The notes beneath the pieces were generated by a model. It was not told the DNA's origin. It saw nothing but the letters and a program-made list of their open reading frames with translations, and ran no database searches. Shown one piece after another: positions 1 to 9,670 of a stretch of DNA of 64,000 nucleotides (its first letter is position 1; the number at the start of each line of letters is the position of its first letter). The stretch covers positions 1 through 64,000 of the forward strand of contig DASREL010000027.1 in NCBI GenBank assembly GCA_035652075.1, written 5' to 3'. The position numbers were made by a program, and so were the translations under genes. The DNA comes from Gp6-AA45 sp035652075 (GTDB lineage Bacteria > Acidobacteriota > Vicinamibacteria > Vicinamibacterales > CAVVIG01).

Positions 1-84
1 GTGCGGGGGCAGCGCACGCGCACGAACGCGCGCACGCGCAAGGGCCCGCGCAAGGGCGCGATCGCAAAGAAGAAGGTTGTGTAG
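1..84 (+). CDS. rpsM: 30S ribosomal protein S13, C-terminal end (partial)
   Basis: Only the last 27 codons are in the window; the frame is open from base 1 to a TAG at 82-84. The visible residues GQRTRTNARTRKGPRKGA are the conserved basic C-terminal tail of S13, which in the assembled ribosome reaches between the head of the small subunit and tRNA. The next gene is rpsK, three bases after the stop, which is the usual rpsM-rpsK-rpsD-rpoA-rplQ order and supports the call. The 5' part lies outside the window. Confidence 0.95.
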   Translation: MRGQRTRTNARTRKGPRKGAIAKKKVV

Positions 85-87
85 GTT

Positions 88-540
88 ATGGCGAAGAGCG
101 AAGCGGCGGCGACGCCCGAGGGCGCCACACCCGAGAAGAAAGAGGGCGCCGGCAAGCGGAAGAAGACCTTCAAGAAGCGCGGCGAGAAGCGGATCGTCCA
201 CCACGGGCTGGCGCACATCCAGGCGTCGTTCAACAACACCGTGGTGACGATCACCGACACCGAGGGCAACGTCGTCGCGTGGTCGAGCGCCGGCGGCATC
301 GGCTTCAAGGGGTCGCGCAAGGGGACGCCGTTCGCCGCGACGCAGGCCGCGCTCAACGCCGGCAACGCCGCGAAGAACGTCGGGATGCGATCGCTCGACG
401 TGCGCGTCAAAGGACCCGGGTCCGGGCGCGAGTCGGCGATCCGCGCGCTGCAGACTGTTGGTCTGGAAGTGAAATCAATCCGCGACGTGACGCCGATTCC
501 GCACAACGGATGCCGTCCGCCGAAGCGGAGGAGAGTGTAA
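88..540 (+). CDS. rpsK: 30S ribosomal protein S11
   Basis: S11 of the small ribosomal subunit platform. The core from about residue 35 (RIVHHGLAHIQASFNNT, then GFKGSRKGTPFAA and the C-terminal IPHNGCRPPKRRRV) is a standard S11. The protein is 150 residues, longer than the usual 125-130, because of an N-terminal extension of about 30 residues rich in Lys, Glu and Ala. Its ATG is three bases after the rpsM stop and its stop abuts the rpsD start, so it is translated from the same operon message. Confidence 0.97.
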   Translation: MAKSEAAATPEGATPEKKEGAGKRKKTFKKRGEKRIVHHGLAHIQASFNNTVVTITDTEGNVVAWSSAGGIGFKGSRKGTPFAATQAALNAGNAAKNVGMRSLDVRVKGPGSGRESAIRALQTVGLEVKSIRDVTPIPHNGCRPPKRRRV

Positions 541-1170
541 ATGGCACGGTATATCGGTCCGGTCTGCCGGCTTTGCCGCCGCGAGGCGATGAAGCTGTTC
601 CTCAAAGGGGAACGCTGCTACACGGAGAAGTGCGCGATCGAGAAGCGCAACTTCCCCCCGGGACAGCACGGGAAGACGCGGAAGGCGAAGCTCGCAGGCT
701 ACGGGTTGCAGCTGCGCGAGAAGCAGAAGGTCAAGCGCATCTACGGCGTGCTCGAAGATCAGTTCCGCGGCTATTTCGAAGAAGCGGAACGCACGCGTGG
801 GATCACGGGCGAGACGCTGCTCCAGTTGCTGGAACGCCGGTTGGACAACGTGATCTACCGGCTCGGGCTCGCGACGTCGCGGCCGCAGGCGCGGCAGCTG
901 GTGCGTCACGGGCACTTCCAGGTGAACGGCAAGAAGGTCGACATCCCGTCGTACTCGGTCCGAGCCGGCGACGTGATCACCGTCATCAGCCGATCGCAGA
1001 AGAACCCGACGATCGAGCACGCGATGGAAGAAGTGAAAGGGCGCGGCATCCCGGAATGGTTGTCGTTCGACCAGAACGCGATCACCGGTCGCGTCAACTC
1101 GATGCCGACGCGCGAACAGATCAATCTGCCCGTTCAGGAGCAGCTGATCGTCGAGTTGTATTCGAAGTAA
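541..1170 (+). CDS. rpsD: 30S ribosomal protein S4
   Basis: S4 is a primary 16S rRNA-binding assembly protein. Full length (209 residues). It starts MARYIGPVCRLCRREAMKLF and keeps an N-terminal Cys cluster (VCRLCRRE, then CYTEKCAIEKR) of the zinc-binding kind, followed by the S4 RNA-binding domain around residues 95-160 (RRLDNVIYRLG, ARQLVRHGHFQVNG). The ATG directly follows the rpsK stop. In other bacteria S4 represses its own operon by binding the message, which makes the long structured leader just downstream of this gene notable. Confidence 0.97.
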   Translation: MARYIGPVCRLCRREAMKLFLKGERCYTEKCAIEKRNFPPGQHGKTRKAKLAGYGLQLREKQKVKRIYGVLEDQFRGYFEEAERTRGITGETLLQLLERRLDNVIYRLGLATSRPQARQLVRHGHFQVNGKKVDIPSYSVRAGDVITVISRSQKNPTIEHAMEEVKGRGIPEWLSFDQNAITGRVNSMPTREQINLPVQEQLIVELYSK

Positions 1171-1278
1171 GCCGGGTCCGTTCGGACCCGGCGCCGTCCG
1201 TCGGCCCGCAGCCTTGCACAGACCTGTGGCGGGAGGCCGGCGGTTCACTCACAGGTCTGGAGGCCCGTCTGCGGGCCC
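1171..1278 (+). promoter_or_regulatory. Structured rpsD-rpoA intergenic leader
   Basis: The 129-base gap between rpsD and rpoA holds three perfect inverted repeats. A 9-bp hairpin with a GTTC loop follows the rpsD stop directly (1171-1179 with 1184-1192) and has no T-tract. An outer 9-bp stem (1203-1211 with 1269-1277) then encloses an inner 10-bp stem (CAGACCTGTG at 1219-1228 with 1250-1259). The rpoA ribosome-binding site (AAAGGAAG, about 1286-1293) lies just downstream. Nested perfect arms suggest a folded RNA acting in processing, partial termination or autogenous control; the function is inference. Confidence 0.55.
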
Positions 1279-1299
1279 GTTGGCGAAAGGAAGCACAGC

Positions 1300-2283
1300 A
1301 TGTGGAAAGGTTTTCAGCGTCCGAAGCGTCTCGAAGTCGAGCGCGATACCCTCAACGATCGGTTCGGCCGGTTCTACGCGCAACCGTTCGAGCGCGGATT
1401 CGGCACGACCGTCGGCAACGCGATGCGGCGTGTGCTGCTCTCCTCGATTGAGGGCGCCGCGATTACGGCGGTCAAGATCGACGGCGTGCTGCACGAGTTC
1501 TCGCCCATCCCGGGCGTCGTCGAAGACGCGACGGACATCATCCTCAACCTGAAGCAGATTCCGCTGAAGCTGCACAGCGATGCGACGAAGACGCTGACGC
1601 TGCGCATCGACAAAGCGGGCGAAGTGCGCGCGCGCGACATCCAGGCCGACGGCGACGTCGAGATCCTCGAGCCGGATGCCCACATCGCGACCGTCGCCGA
1701 GCACGGCAAGCTGCACATGGAAATGCGGATGAAGCGCGGCCGCGGCTACGTGTCGGCGGACAAGAACTTCGACGAAGATCTCGGCATCGGCTGGATTCCG
1801 ATCGACTCGGTCCACTCGCCGATCAAGAAGGTCAACTATCTCGTCGAGGCGGCGCGTCTCGGACAGACCACCGACTACGACAAGCTGACGGTCGACGTCT
1901 GGACGAACGGATCGGTCAACCCGCGCGACGCGGTGTCGCTCGCGGCCAAGCTGATCCGCGATCACCTGAACATCTTCATCAACCTCGAGGAAGGCGCTGA
2001 GCAGGCGTCGGAGGCCTCGTCGGATGCGCCGCGCACCGGCGCGACGAACGAGAATCTCGACAAGAGCGTCGAGGAACTGGAGCTCTCGGTCCGATCGTAT
2101 AACTGCCTCAAGAACGCGAACATCCGCACGATTCGCGAACTGGTGCAGAAGAGCGAAGCCGAAATGCTCAAGACCAAGAATTTCGGGCGCAAGAGCCTGA
2201 ACGAGATCAAGGAGATCCTGCACACCATGGGGCTGAGCCTGGGCATGCGCCTCGACCAGCCGTCCGCGGCGGCGCAGGACTAA
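1300..2283 (+). CDS. rpoA: DNA-directed RNA polymerase subunit alpha
   Basis: Alpha subunit that nucleates RNA polymerase assembly and contacts upstream promoter DNA and activators. 327 residues, normal length. The N-terminal assembly domain shows FGRFYAQPFERGFGTTVGNA and MRRVLLSSIEGAAITAVKIDGV. After a linker near residues 230-255 the C-terminal domain carries the helix-hairpin-helix region (ELELSVRSYNCLKNANI, FGRKSLNEIKEIL). A good Shine-Dalgarno sequence (AAAGGAAG) precedes the ATG. It is co-directional with rpsD upstream and rplQ four bases downstream. Confidence 0.98.
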   Translation: MWKGFQRPKRLEVERDTLNDRFGRFYAQPFERGFGTTVGNAMRRVLLSSIEGAAITAVKIDGVLHEFSPIPGVVEDATDIILNLKQIPLKLHSDATKTLTLRIDKAGEVRARDIQADGDVEILEPDAHIATVAEHGKLHMEMRMKRGRGYVSADKNFDEDLGIGWIPIDSVHSPIKKVNYLVEAARLGQTTDYDKLTVDVWTNGSVNPRDAVSLAAKLIRDHLNIFINLEEGAEQASEASSDAPRTGATNENLDKSVEELELSVRSYNCLKNANIRTIRELVQKSEAEMLKTKNFGRKSLNEIKEILHTMGLSLGMRLDQPSAAAQD

Positions 2284-2287
2284 GACC

Positions 2288-2887
2288 ATGAGACATCGAG
2301 TCGCACATCGGAAGCTCGGTCGCGTCACGGAGCATCGCATCGCGATGCTGCGCAATCAGGCGACCGCGCTGCTCCGCTACGAGCACCTGACGACGACGGT
2401 TCCGCGCGCGAAGGAACTGCGGCCGTTCGTCGAACGGTTGATCACGATCGCCAAGCGCGGCGTCGCCGGCGGCAACGCGAACGGCCACGTGCTGAACGCG
2501 CGCCGCATGGTCATGCAGGATCTGCAGGACCGCGAGGTCGTGACGAAGCTGTTCGACACGATCGCGCCGCGCTTTGCGTCGCGGCCCGGCGGTTACACGC
2601 GCCTGCTGCGCCTCGGCTTCCGCAAGGGCGATAGCGCCGAGGTCGCGCAAGTTGAACTGATCGGCAGCGAATTCAATCCGCGCGCGAAGGCCGAAAGCGA
2701 CGCGAAGAAGGAAGGCGCCGAGCCGAAGAAGAAGGGCGTCGGCGGCCGTTTGCGCGCAGCCGCGGAACGTCTGCGGGGCGGCGCGAAGGGTGAAGGCGAG
2801 ACCCAGGCGGGCAAAGGCAAGGCGACGAAGCCTGCAAAGGGCACAGCTCGCCGGGCAACGACGCCGCGTAAGGCAGGGGGCAGTTAG
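2288..2887 (+). CDS. rplQ: 50S ribosomal protein L17 with long basic tail
   Basis: The first ~125 residues are ordinary L17 (MRHRVAHRKLGRVTEHRIAM, then NQATALLRYEHLTTTVPRAK and the GGYTRLLRLGFRKGDSAEVA region). The protein then continues to 199 residues with a Lys/Ala/Gly-rich tail of about 70 residues that has no counterpart in most L17 proteins. The stop codon (2885-2887) lies inside a degenerate heptamer array, so the exact C-terminus may have been set by that repeat. Last gene of the operon; a strong terminator follows. Confidence 0.95.
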   Translation: MRHRVAHRKLGRVTEHRIAMLRNQATALLRYEHLTTTVPRAKELRPFVERLITIAKRGVAGGNANGHVLNARRMVMQDLQDREVVTKLFDTIAPRFASRPGGYTRLLRLGFRKGDSAEVAQVELIGSEFNPRAKAESDAKKEGAEPKKKGVGGRLRAAAERLRGGAKGEGETQAGKGKATKPAKGTARRATTPRKAGGS

Positions 2888-2930
2888 AAAGTACGAAGTA
2901 GGAAGTAGGAAGTTAGAAGTTAGAAGCACT
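2882..2930. repeat. Degenerate heptamer tandem array at rplQ stop
   Basis: From 2895 the sequence reads GAAGTAG, GAAGTAG, GAAGTTA, GAAGTTA, GAAG, a clear period of 7; the same register extends back with variants to about 2882 and so includes the rplQ stop codon. It looks like the short tandem heptamer repeats described in cyanobacterial genomes. No inverted partner is present here. Confidence 0.75.
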
Positions 2931-2967
2931 AAAGCCCTGGTAGTTGAACAACTGCCAGGGCTTTTTT
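2931..2967 (+). terminator. Rho-independent terminator of the rpsM-rplQ operon
   Basis: A 14-bp stem (2932-2945 with 2950-2963; one G-T wobble) with a GAAC loop is followed by a T6 run at 2962-2967. It lies 44 bases after the rplQ stop and before the SDR gene, so it closes the ribosomal operon. Confidence 0.93.
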
Positions 2968-2987
2968 CTTGCACGCGATTTCGAGGC

Positions 2988-3986
2988 ATGAAGCCTCACT
3001 TCAAAAAACTCGACGAACAGGTCATCGTTATCACCGGCGCCTCGAGCGGCATCGGGCTGACGACCGCGCAAATGGCGGCGCGCAAGGGTGCGTCGGTCGT
3101 CATGGCCGCTCGCAGCGAAGCCGAACTTCGCGGTGCTGCCGCCGAGATCCGTGAAAGCGGCGGCAAAGCCACCGCGATTCCCGCCGACGTGTCGAATCCA
3201 GACGAGGTCGAGGCGATCGCGGAACATGCGATGCGCGAATTCGGCCGAATCGACACGTGGGTCAACAACGCCGGCCTTGGGATGTACGGCCGACTCGTCG
3301 ACCAGTCGATCGCGGACAAACGGGCGATCTTCGAAACGAACTTCTGGAGCGTGGTGTATGGGTGCCGCGCCGCTGTCAAGCGCATGCGCGCGCAGGGTGG
3401 CGTGATTGTCAACATCGGGAGTGAAGTGTCCGACCGCGCGACACCGCTGCTCGGCATGTACAGCGCTGCGAAGCATGCAGTCCGCGCCTACAACGACGCG
3501 CTCCGGATGGAGCTCGAACACGACAAGGTTCCGATCTGGGTGTCGCTGGTGAAGCCCGGGCCGATCGACACGCCGTTTCCGCATCACGCCCGGAACACGA
3601 TGGACACCGAACCGCGTCATGCGCCGCCGGTCTACCCGCCTGAAGAAGTCGCGCATGCGATCGTGACGTGCGCGCAAAAGCCGGTTCGCGAGATCACGGT
3701 CGGCGGCATCCCACGCCTGCAGCTCGCGATGGCGTCGATTGCTCCGCGCGTGACCGACCTGATCATGGAAACGCAGATGTGGTCCGAGATCGAAAAAGGC
3801 GGACCTCGCTGGTCGGGCGACAGCCTTCGCGCGCCGTCAGGCGACGACTACGGTCGGCGTCGCGGGCATCAGCCGGACAAGAAGATGAGCCTCTACACGC
3901 GTGCCGCGTTGTCGGACGTCATGCGCGCCGCGCCGCTCGTCTTCGTCGGCGCCGTCCTCGCGGCGACGGTGGCTGCGAAAAGATAA
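2988..3986 (+). CDS. Short-chain dehydrogenase/reductase (SDR)
   Basis: NAD(P)-dependent oxidoreductase of the classical SDR family; the substrate cannot be told. The Rossmann signature ITGASSGIG is at about residues 16-24, the NNAG motif follows, and the catalytic Tyr/Lys appear as YSAAK with an upstream Ser in NIGSEVS. The core of ~250 residues is followed by an extension ending in a hydrophobic C-terminal segment (AAPLVFVGAVLAATVAAK), which suggests membrane attachment. The ATG at 2988 was chosen because the homology begins there and the operon terminator lies just upstream. It converges on the next gene with a four-base gap. Confidence 0.88.
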   Translation: MKPHFKKLDEQVIVITGASSGIGLTTAQMAARKGASVVMAARSEAELRGAAAEIRESGGKATAIPADVSNPDEVEAIAEHAMREFGRIDTWVNNAGLGMYGRLVDQSIADKRAIFETNFWSVVYGCRAAVKRMRAQGGVIVNIGSEVSDRATPLLGMYSAAKHAVRAYNDALRMELEHDKVPIWVSLVKPGPIDTPFPHHARNTMDTEPRHAPPVYPPEEVAHAIVTCAQKPVREITVGGIPRLQLAMASIAPRVTDLIMETQMWSEIEKGGPRWSGDSLRAPSGDDYGRRRGHQPDKKMSLYTRAALSDVMRAAPLVFVGAVLAATVAAKR

Positions 3987-3990
3987 CGCA

Positions 3991-4743
3991 TCAGCTCTGG
4001 GTGATGCGGCGTGACAGCCGCGGGAGCTCGTAGTAGATCCCGCGGCGCACGACCTCCGTCGAATCCATTTTCGTCAGCGGATACAGCGTGCGGAGTCGTC
4101 CGTTGAGGCGCGTATCGACAGGCGACGCAAGCTTGTACCAGTCCGTTCCGGTCATCACAATCGCGCCGGCGCGCCATTCGGCTTTCTGGCGCGCGGCAAT
4201 CACGACGACGTCGGCGGCGATGCCGAGCGCGTCGCCGGTGACGAGCACGTCCGGGACGTCGACGCCTTCCTCACGTTCCCGGGCGCGTCGTGCCCTGCGC
4301 CCGCGCGCGTTCGCCACGGTCGTCGTCAGGATCCAGTAGATGCCGGACAGGATGAAATCCCCACGCGCGTCGTCTGGGTTGATGTACGCGGCCACGCCGC
4401 GAATCGTCCCCGTCGTCATGAGGTAGGTGGCGAGCAGACCGCTCGGCGTCGCGAAGAAGTAGATGAACAACGTGAGGATCGACACGCCGTACGGCACGAG
4501 GCCGACGGCCGCATCGCCGCGTTCCGGTGGCGCCGCGAGCCGATGGAGCATCCAGTCGTTGTTGTTGCCGGCGAGTTGCTGGGCGAAGGTGAGGAAGCCG
4601 GGGATGCCGATCGCGACACCGACGCCGAATGCGAGGAGGCCGGCGGCGAACGCCGCGCGTCTGAAGGGAAATCGCGAATCGAACCGGGGCCACAGTGCGC
4701 GGGGCGCGGCGCCCAGCACGAGCGCCGCGACCCACCACAACAT
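3991..4743 (-). CDS. Hypothetical integral membrane protein
   Basis: 250 residues; I do not recognise a family. The N-terminal half has several hydrophobic segments (MLWWVAALVLGAAPRALW; FAAGLLAFGVGVAIGIPGF; a segment around GVSILTLFIYFFATPSGLLA), then a soluble C-terminal part with DVLVTGDALGIAADVVVIA and a Trp-Tyr-Lys element. Its start is five bases after the stop of the EF-G paralogue, so the two are co-transcribed; a link to translation is possible but unproven. Confidence 0.7.
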   Translation of the reverse strand: MLWWVAALVLGAAPRALWPRFDSRFPFRRAAFAAGLLAFGVGVAIGIPGFLTFAQQLAGNNNDWMLHRLAAPPERGDAAVGLVPYGVSILTLFIYFFATPSGLLATYLMTTGTIRGVAAYINPDDARGDFILSGIYWILTTTVANARGRRARRAREREEGVDVPDVLVTGDALGIAADVVVIAARQKAEWRAGAIVMTGTDWYKLASPVDTRLNGRLRTLYPLTKMDSTEVVRRGIYYELPRLSRRITQS

Positions 4744-4748
4744 CGAGT

Positions 4749-6845
4749 TCAGACTTCCTCGACCTCCAGATCGCCACGTTCCGCTTTCGCCGCCGTGATG
4801 ATCTTCGTCTGCAGGTGCGACGGCACCTCGTCGTAGTGCGAGTACTCCATGTGATACGACCCGCGGCCGCCGGTGGCGGATGTGAGGTGCTGTTCGTACG
4901 TCAGCATTTCCGCCATCGGCACCTGCGCCTTGATGATCGTCATTGCGCCGCGCGTGTCCATGCCGGCGATGCGTCCGCGACGGCCGTTGAGATCGCCCAT
5001 CAGGTCGCCCGCGAAGTCCGACGGCGTGTAGACCTCGACGTTCATGATCGGTTCGAGGATCGTTGGCCGCGCACGTGTCATCGCGTCCTTGAATGCGAGG
5101 CGGCCGGCCATCTTGAACGACAACTCGTTCGAGTCGACGTCGTGGTACGAGCCGTCGAAGACGGTGACACGGAAGTCGACCATCGGATAGCCCGCGAGGT
5201 AGCCGCGGACGCGCGTTTCCTGGATCCCTTTTTCGACGGCCGGGATGAACTGACGCGGGATCGATCCGCCGAAGATGTCGTCGACGAATTCGAAATCGGT
5301 GCCGCGCGGCAACGGCTCGACCTTGATCTTGCAGTCGCCGAACTGCCCGTGCCCGCCGGTCTGCTTCTTGTGGCGGCCGTGCGCTTCGGTGGCCGCTTTG
5401 ATCGTCTCGCGATACGGAATCCGCGGCGGCTTCAGGTTGACGTCGACGCCGAAGCGGCGTTTCAACTTCGCGACGGTGACCTCGATGTGCAGTTGTCCCT
5501 GCCCTGACAGCAGCAGTTCTTTCGTCTGCGGATCGCGGCTGTAGCGGATTGACGGATCTTCCTCCTCGAGTCGATGCATCGAGGTGCTGATCTTGTCTTC
5601 GTCGCCGCGGCTCTTTGGCTCGATCGCGTACGACAGCACCGGTTCCGGAAACTTGATCGGCGGGAACGTCAGCGGATCGGATTTGTCGCCGAGCGTGTCG
5701 TTGGTGAGCGTGTCCTTCAGCTTCGCGACGGCGCCGAGATCGCCGGCTTTGATCTCGGGCACGCTCGTCTGCGTCTTGCCCTGCAGCAGGAGCAGGTGAC
5801 CGAAACGCTCCGCGGCATCGCGCGCCTTGTTGTGGCAGTTCGAATCGGCCTTGAAGACACCGGACACGACGCGGAACATCGTGATGCGGCCGGCGAACGG
5901 ATCGGCGATCGTCTTCCACACGAACGCCGCCGCGGGCGACTTCTCGTCGGCGCTGCGCGTTGCGTCGTTGCCGTCCTTGTCGATCGCCTTGAACGGCCGC
6001 TCGGCCGGTGACGGCAGATAGCTGACGATCGCGTCGAGGAGTTGCTGCGCGCCGACGTTCACGGCGGCGGACGTGCACACGAGCGGGAAGACCTTCGCGG
6101 CCAGCGTCGCGCTGCGGAGCCCGGCGACGAGCTCCTCGTCGGTCAGCGTCCCGGCTTCGAAGAATTTCTCCATCAGCTTTTCGTCGTTCTCGGCGACCAT
6201 CTCGATCAACGCTTCGCGCGCCGTGTCGACCGCGCCCGCCATCTCGCCGGGAATCGCCGCTTCGGCGAATTTGCCGCTTTCGTCGGTCTGGAATACGTAG
6301 GCTTTCTTCGTAATCAGATCGACCACGCCCTTGAAATTCTTCTCTTCGCCGATCGGCAGTTGAACCGGAATCACCGTCCGCGAGCACGACTCCTGCAGCG
6401 ACTTCAGCGCGCGCTCGAGGCTTGCGCGTTCGCGGTCGAGGCGGTTCAACACCACCAGGCGCGGCAATCCGAGCTCGTCCGCCGCGGCCCACACTTTCTC
6501 GGTCTGTACCATCACGCCGGCCACGGCGTCGACGACGACGAGCGCGGCATCCGCGACCTGCAGCGCCGCGCGCGCGTCGCTCAAAAAGTTCCCGATACCG
6601 GGAGTGTCGATCAGATTGACTTTTTGCTTGTTCCACTCCACGTACGCGAGCGTCGCCGACAACGTGTGCTTGCGCGCAATCTCTTCTTCGTCGTAATCGG
6701 TGACGGTGGTGCCTTCGTCCACCTTCCCGAATCGATTGACCATGTTGGAGACGGCGAGGAGTGCCGAGGCGAGCTGCGTTTTACCGGATCCGCTGTGACC
6801 GACGAGAGCGACATTTCTGATGCTGGCAGCGTCGTAGACCTTCAT
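4749..6845 (-). CDS. Elongation factor G paralogue (EF-G2 type)
   Basis: Translational GTPase, 698 residues, with the five-domain EF-G layout. The P-loop is GHSGSGKT (16-23) instead of the canonical AHIDAGKTT; the G3 DTPG is kept; the G4 motif reads NRLD rather than NKMD. These departures are typical of the second EF-G found in many bacteria, not of the main fusA, which usually sits with rpsL/rpsG. The domain IV region (KKQTGGHGQFGDCKI) and the C-terminal domain V are intact. The role of EF-G2 is poorly defined. The ATG follows a possible promoter. Confidence 0.9.
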   Translation of the reverse strand: MKVYDAASIRNVALVGHSGSGKTQLASALLAVSNMVNRFGKVDEGTTVTDYDEEEIARKHTLSATLAYVEWNKQKVNLIDTPGIGNFLSDARAALQVADAALVVVDAVAGVMVQTEKVWAAADELGLPRLVVLNRLDRERASLERALKSLQESCSRTVIPVQLPIGEEKNFKGVVDLITKKAYVFQTDESGKFAEAAIPGEMAGAVDTAREALIEMVAENDEKLMEKFFEAGTLTDEELVAGLRSATLAAKVFPLVCTSAAVNVGAQQLLDAIVSYLPSPAERPFKAIDKDGNDATRSADEKSPAAAFVWKTIADPFAGRITMFRVVSGVFKADSNCHNKARDAAERFGHLLLLQGKTQTSVPEIKAGDLGAVAKLKDTLTNDTLGDKSDPLTFPPIKFPEPVLSYAIEPKSRGDEDKISTSMHRLEEEDPSIRYSRDPQTKELLLSGQGQLHIEVTVAKLKRRFGVDVNLKPPRIPYRETIKAATEAHGRHKKQTGGHGQFGDCKIKVEPLPRGTDFEFVDDIFGGSIPRQFIPAVEKGIQETRVRGYLAGYPMVDFRVTVFDGSYHDVDSNELSFKMAGRLAFKDAMTRARPTILEPIMNVEVYTPSDFAGDLMGDLNGRRGRIAGMDTRGAMTIIKAQVPMAEMLTYEQHLTSATGGRGSYHMEYSHYDEVPSHLQTKIITAAKAERGDLEVEEV

Positions 6846-6850
6846 ATGAG

Positions 6851-6897
6851 GGACCCCCGATAGGCCGGATCATATTGCTCGGTCGGGGGGGCCGCAA
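6851..6897 (-). promoter_or_regulatory. Possible promoter and GC-rich hairpin upstream of the EF-G paralogue
   Basis: On the minus strand TTGCGG (6892-6897) and TATGAT (6869-6874) are separated by 17 bases, placing transcription start about 17 bases before the EF-G ATG. The same stretch contains CCCCCGA (6854-6860) and TCGGGGG (from 6883), able to pair across about 22 bases; this could end the upstream efflux operon or fold in the leader. No T-tract. Confidence 0.35.
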
Positions 6898-6904
6898 GGT
6901 ACGG

Positions 6905-7153
6905 CTATCGTCGAGGATGTTGGAGATCCGGCAGGTTTCCGTCCTTATCCTCGGGATCGCGTGCTTCGGCACGCTCCTCGACGATGATTTCGACGGCCTT
7001 CCGCTTGTCCTCGTTGAGGAAGTCGTACACCGTGCCGGCCGCGGCACTGCCGATGCCGCCGCGGCGACGCTGGCGACGCGTACGGCGACCCGCCAGAACG
7101 AGCAGCGCGATGGCGACGAGCCAGACGCCGGCGCCGATTAGCCGGTCATTCAT
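6905..7153 (-). CDS. Small single-span membrane protein
   Basis: 82 residues with one N-terminal hydrophobic segment (LIGAGVWLVAIALLVLAG) followed by an Arg-rich stretch and an acidic, soluble tail. The start codon overlaps the end of the upstream permease gene by eight bases (TATGAATGA), an arrangement that points to translational coupling and a real gene. No family recognised. As the last gene of the MarR-led operon it may be an accessory subunit of the permease complex; that is inference. Confidence 0.6.
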   Translation of the reverse strand: MNDRLIGAGVWLVAIALLVLAGRRTRRQRRRGGIGSAAAGTVYDFLNEDKRKAVEIIVEERAEARDPEDKDGNLPDLQHPRR

Positions 7154-8443
7154 AGCGCAGCGCTTCGATCGGATCGAGGCGAGACGCTTTGAACGCGGGA
7201 TACATGCCGAAGAAGATGCCGACCGAGGCGGAGAAGCCGATGCCGATCGCGAACGACCACCACGGCAGCGAAATCGGGAAGCCGGAGACGAGGTGCACGA
7301 CCCAGCCGATGCCGGCGCCGAGCCCGATGCCGATCAGGCCGCCGAACGACGTGAGGAATGCCGCCTCCATCAGGAACTGGAAAAGGATTTCGGCCCGCCG
7401 TGCGCCGAGCGCCTTGCGCACGCCGATCTCGCGCGTGCGCTCGGTCACCGAGATGGACATGATCGCCATCACGCCGATGCCGCCGACCATCAGCGCGATC
7501 GACGAAATCACGACGAGCGCGAAGAAGGTGCCCTGGCTGATCGAGTCCCACAGCTTGAGGAACGAATCCTGCGTGCTGAGATCGAAGTCGTTGGGTTGAT
7601 CGAGTTTCAGTCCGTGGCGGATCCGCATCACGCGCTCGACGTCCGCCATCGCGGCGTCACGCGAGACGCCGTCGCGCGGCAGCACCGAGATCATGATGTT
7701 CGTGATCGACCCGCCCATGTTGCCGCGGCCGAACCGGCCGACTCTCAACCCGAAGACGCGCGAGTACGTCGTGTACGGCACGGCGACGAAATCATCCTGA
7801 TTGACGTTGAAGCCGCCCGGCGACGGTCGTTTGTCGAAGACGCCGACTATCTCGAACCGCTCGCTGCCGACGCGCACGAACTTGCCGATCGGATCGGTGC
7901 CCGACGGCTCGAACAGCAGCTTGTACGCCGTGTTGCCGAGGACGACGACGTTCTTGCGGTATTGCACGTCGGTGCCGGTGAAGTAGTGGCCGGAGAGAAA
8001 CGGGATGCGCGTCCCTTCGGCGAAGTTCTCGCCCGTGCCGAACACGAGCAGCGACTTCGTCTTGAGGTCGTGGTAGAAGATTTTGCGCTGCGTCACGGGG
8101 CCCGGGCCGGCGCCCAGCTCGATATCGACATACTGCAGCGTTGTCGTCTGCTGTTCGAGCGCCCGCGCGTCGGAGAGCGTCAGGTCCGGCCGCTTCAGCA
8201 GCTCGCGCAGATTCGATCCGAAGCTGCTGACGCCGAACCGCTGCACGTAGACGATGTCGGGCCCCGACTGCGAAATCAGGTCGCGCAGCGATTGATCGAA
8301 TCCGCGGATCATCGCCGTCATGCCGACGATCGATGTGATGCCGATCACGACGCCCAGCACGGTCAACGCGGAGCGCATCTTGTTGGTGCGCACCGTGTCC
8401 GCGGCCATCGCGATCACTTCCCAGAGGAGGGCGACCCTGAACG

Positions 8444-8447
<4 letters not shown>
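7146..8447 (-). CDS. MacB-like ABC transporter permease (FtsX fold), second copy
   Basis: 433 residues with the MacB_PCD-FtsX layout: an N-terminal membrane helix (SALTVLGVVIGITSIVGMTA), a large periplasmic domain, then three C-terminal helices with the conserved TERTREIGVRKALGARRAEI element and the terminal ASRLDPIEALRYE. The ATG at 8447 overlaps the upstream permease stop by four bases (ATGA) and matches the family start. No nucleotide-binding domain is fused. Likely exports a drug, lipid or peptide with the MacA-like adaptor, as a heterodimer with the neighbouring permease; the substrate is unknown. Confidence 0.9.
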
Positions 8448-9666
<1,219 letters not shown>

Positions 9667-9670
<4 letters not shown>

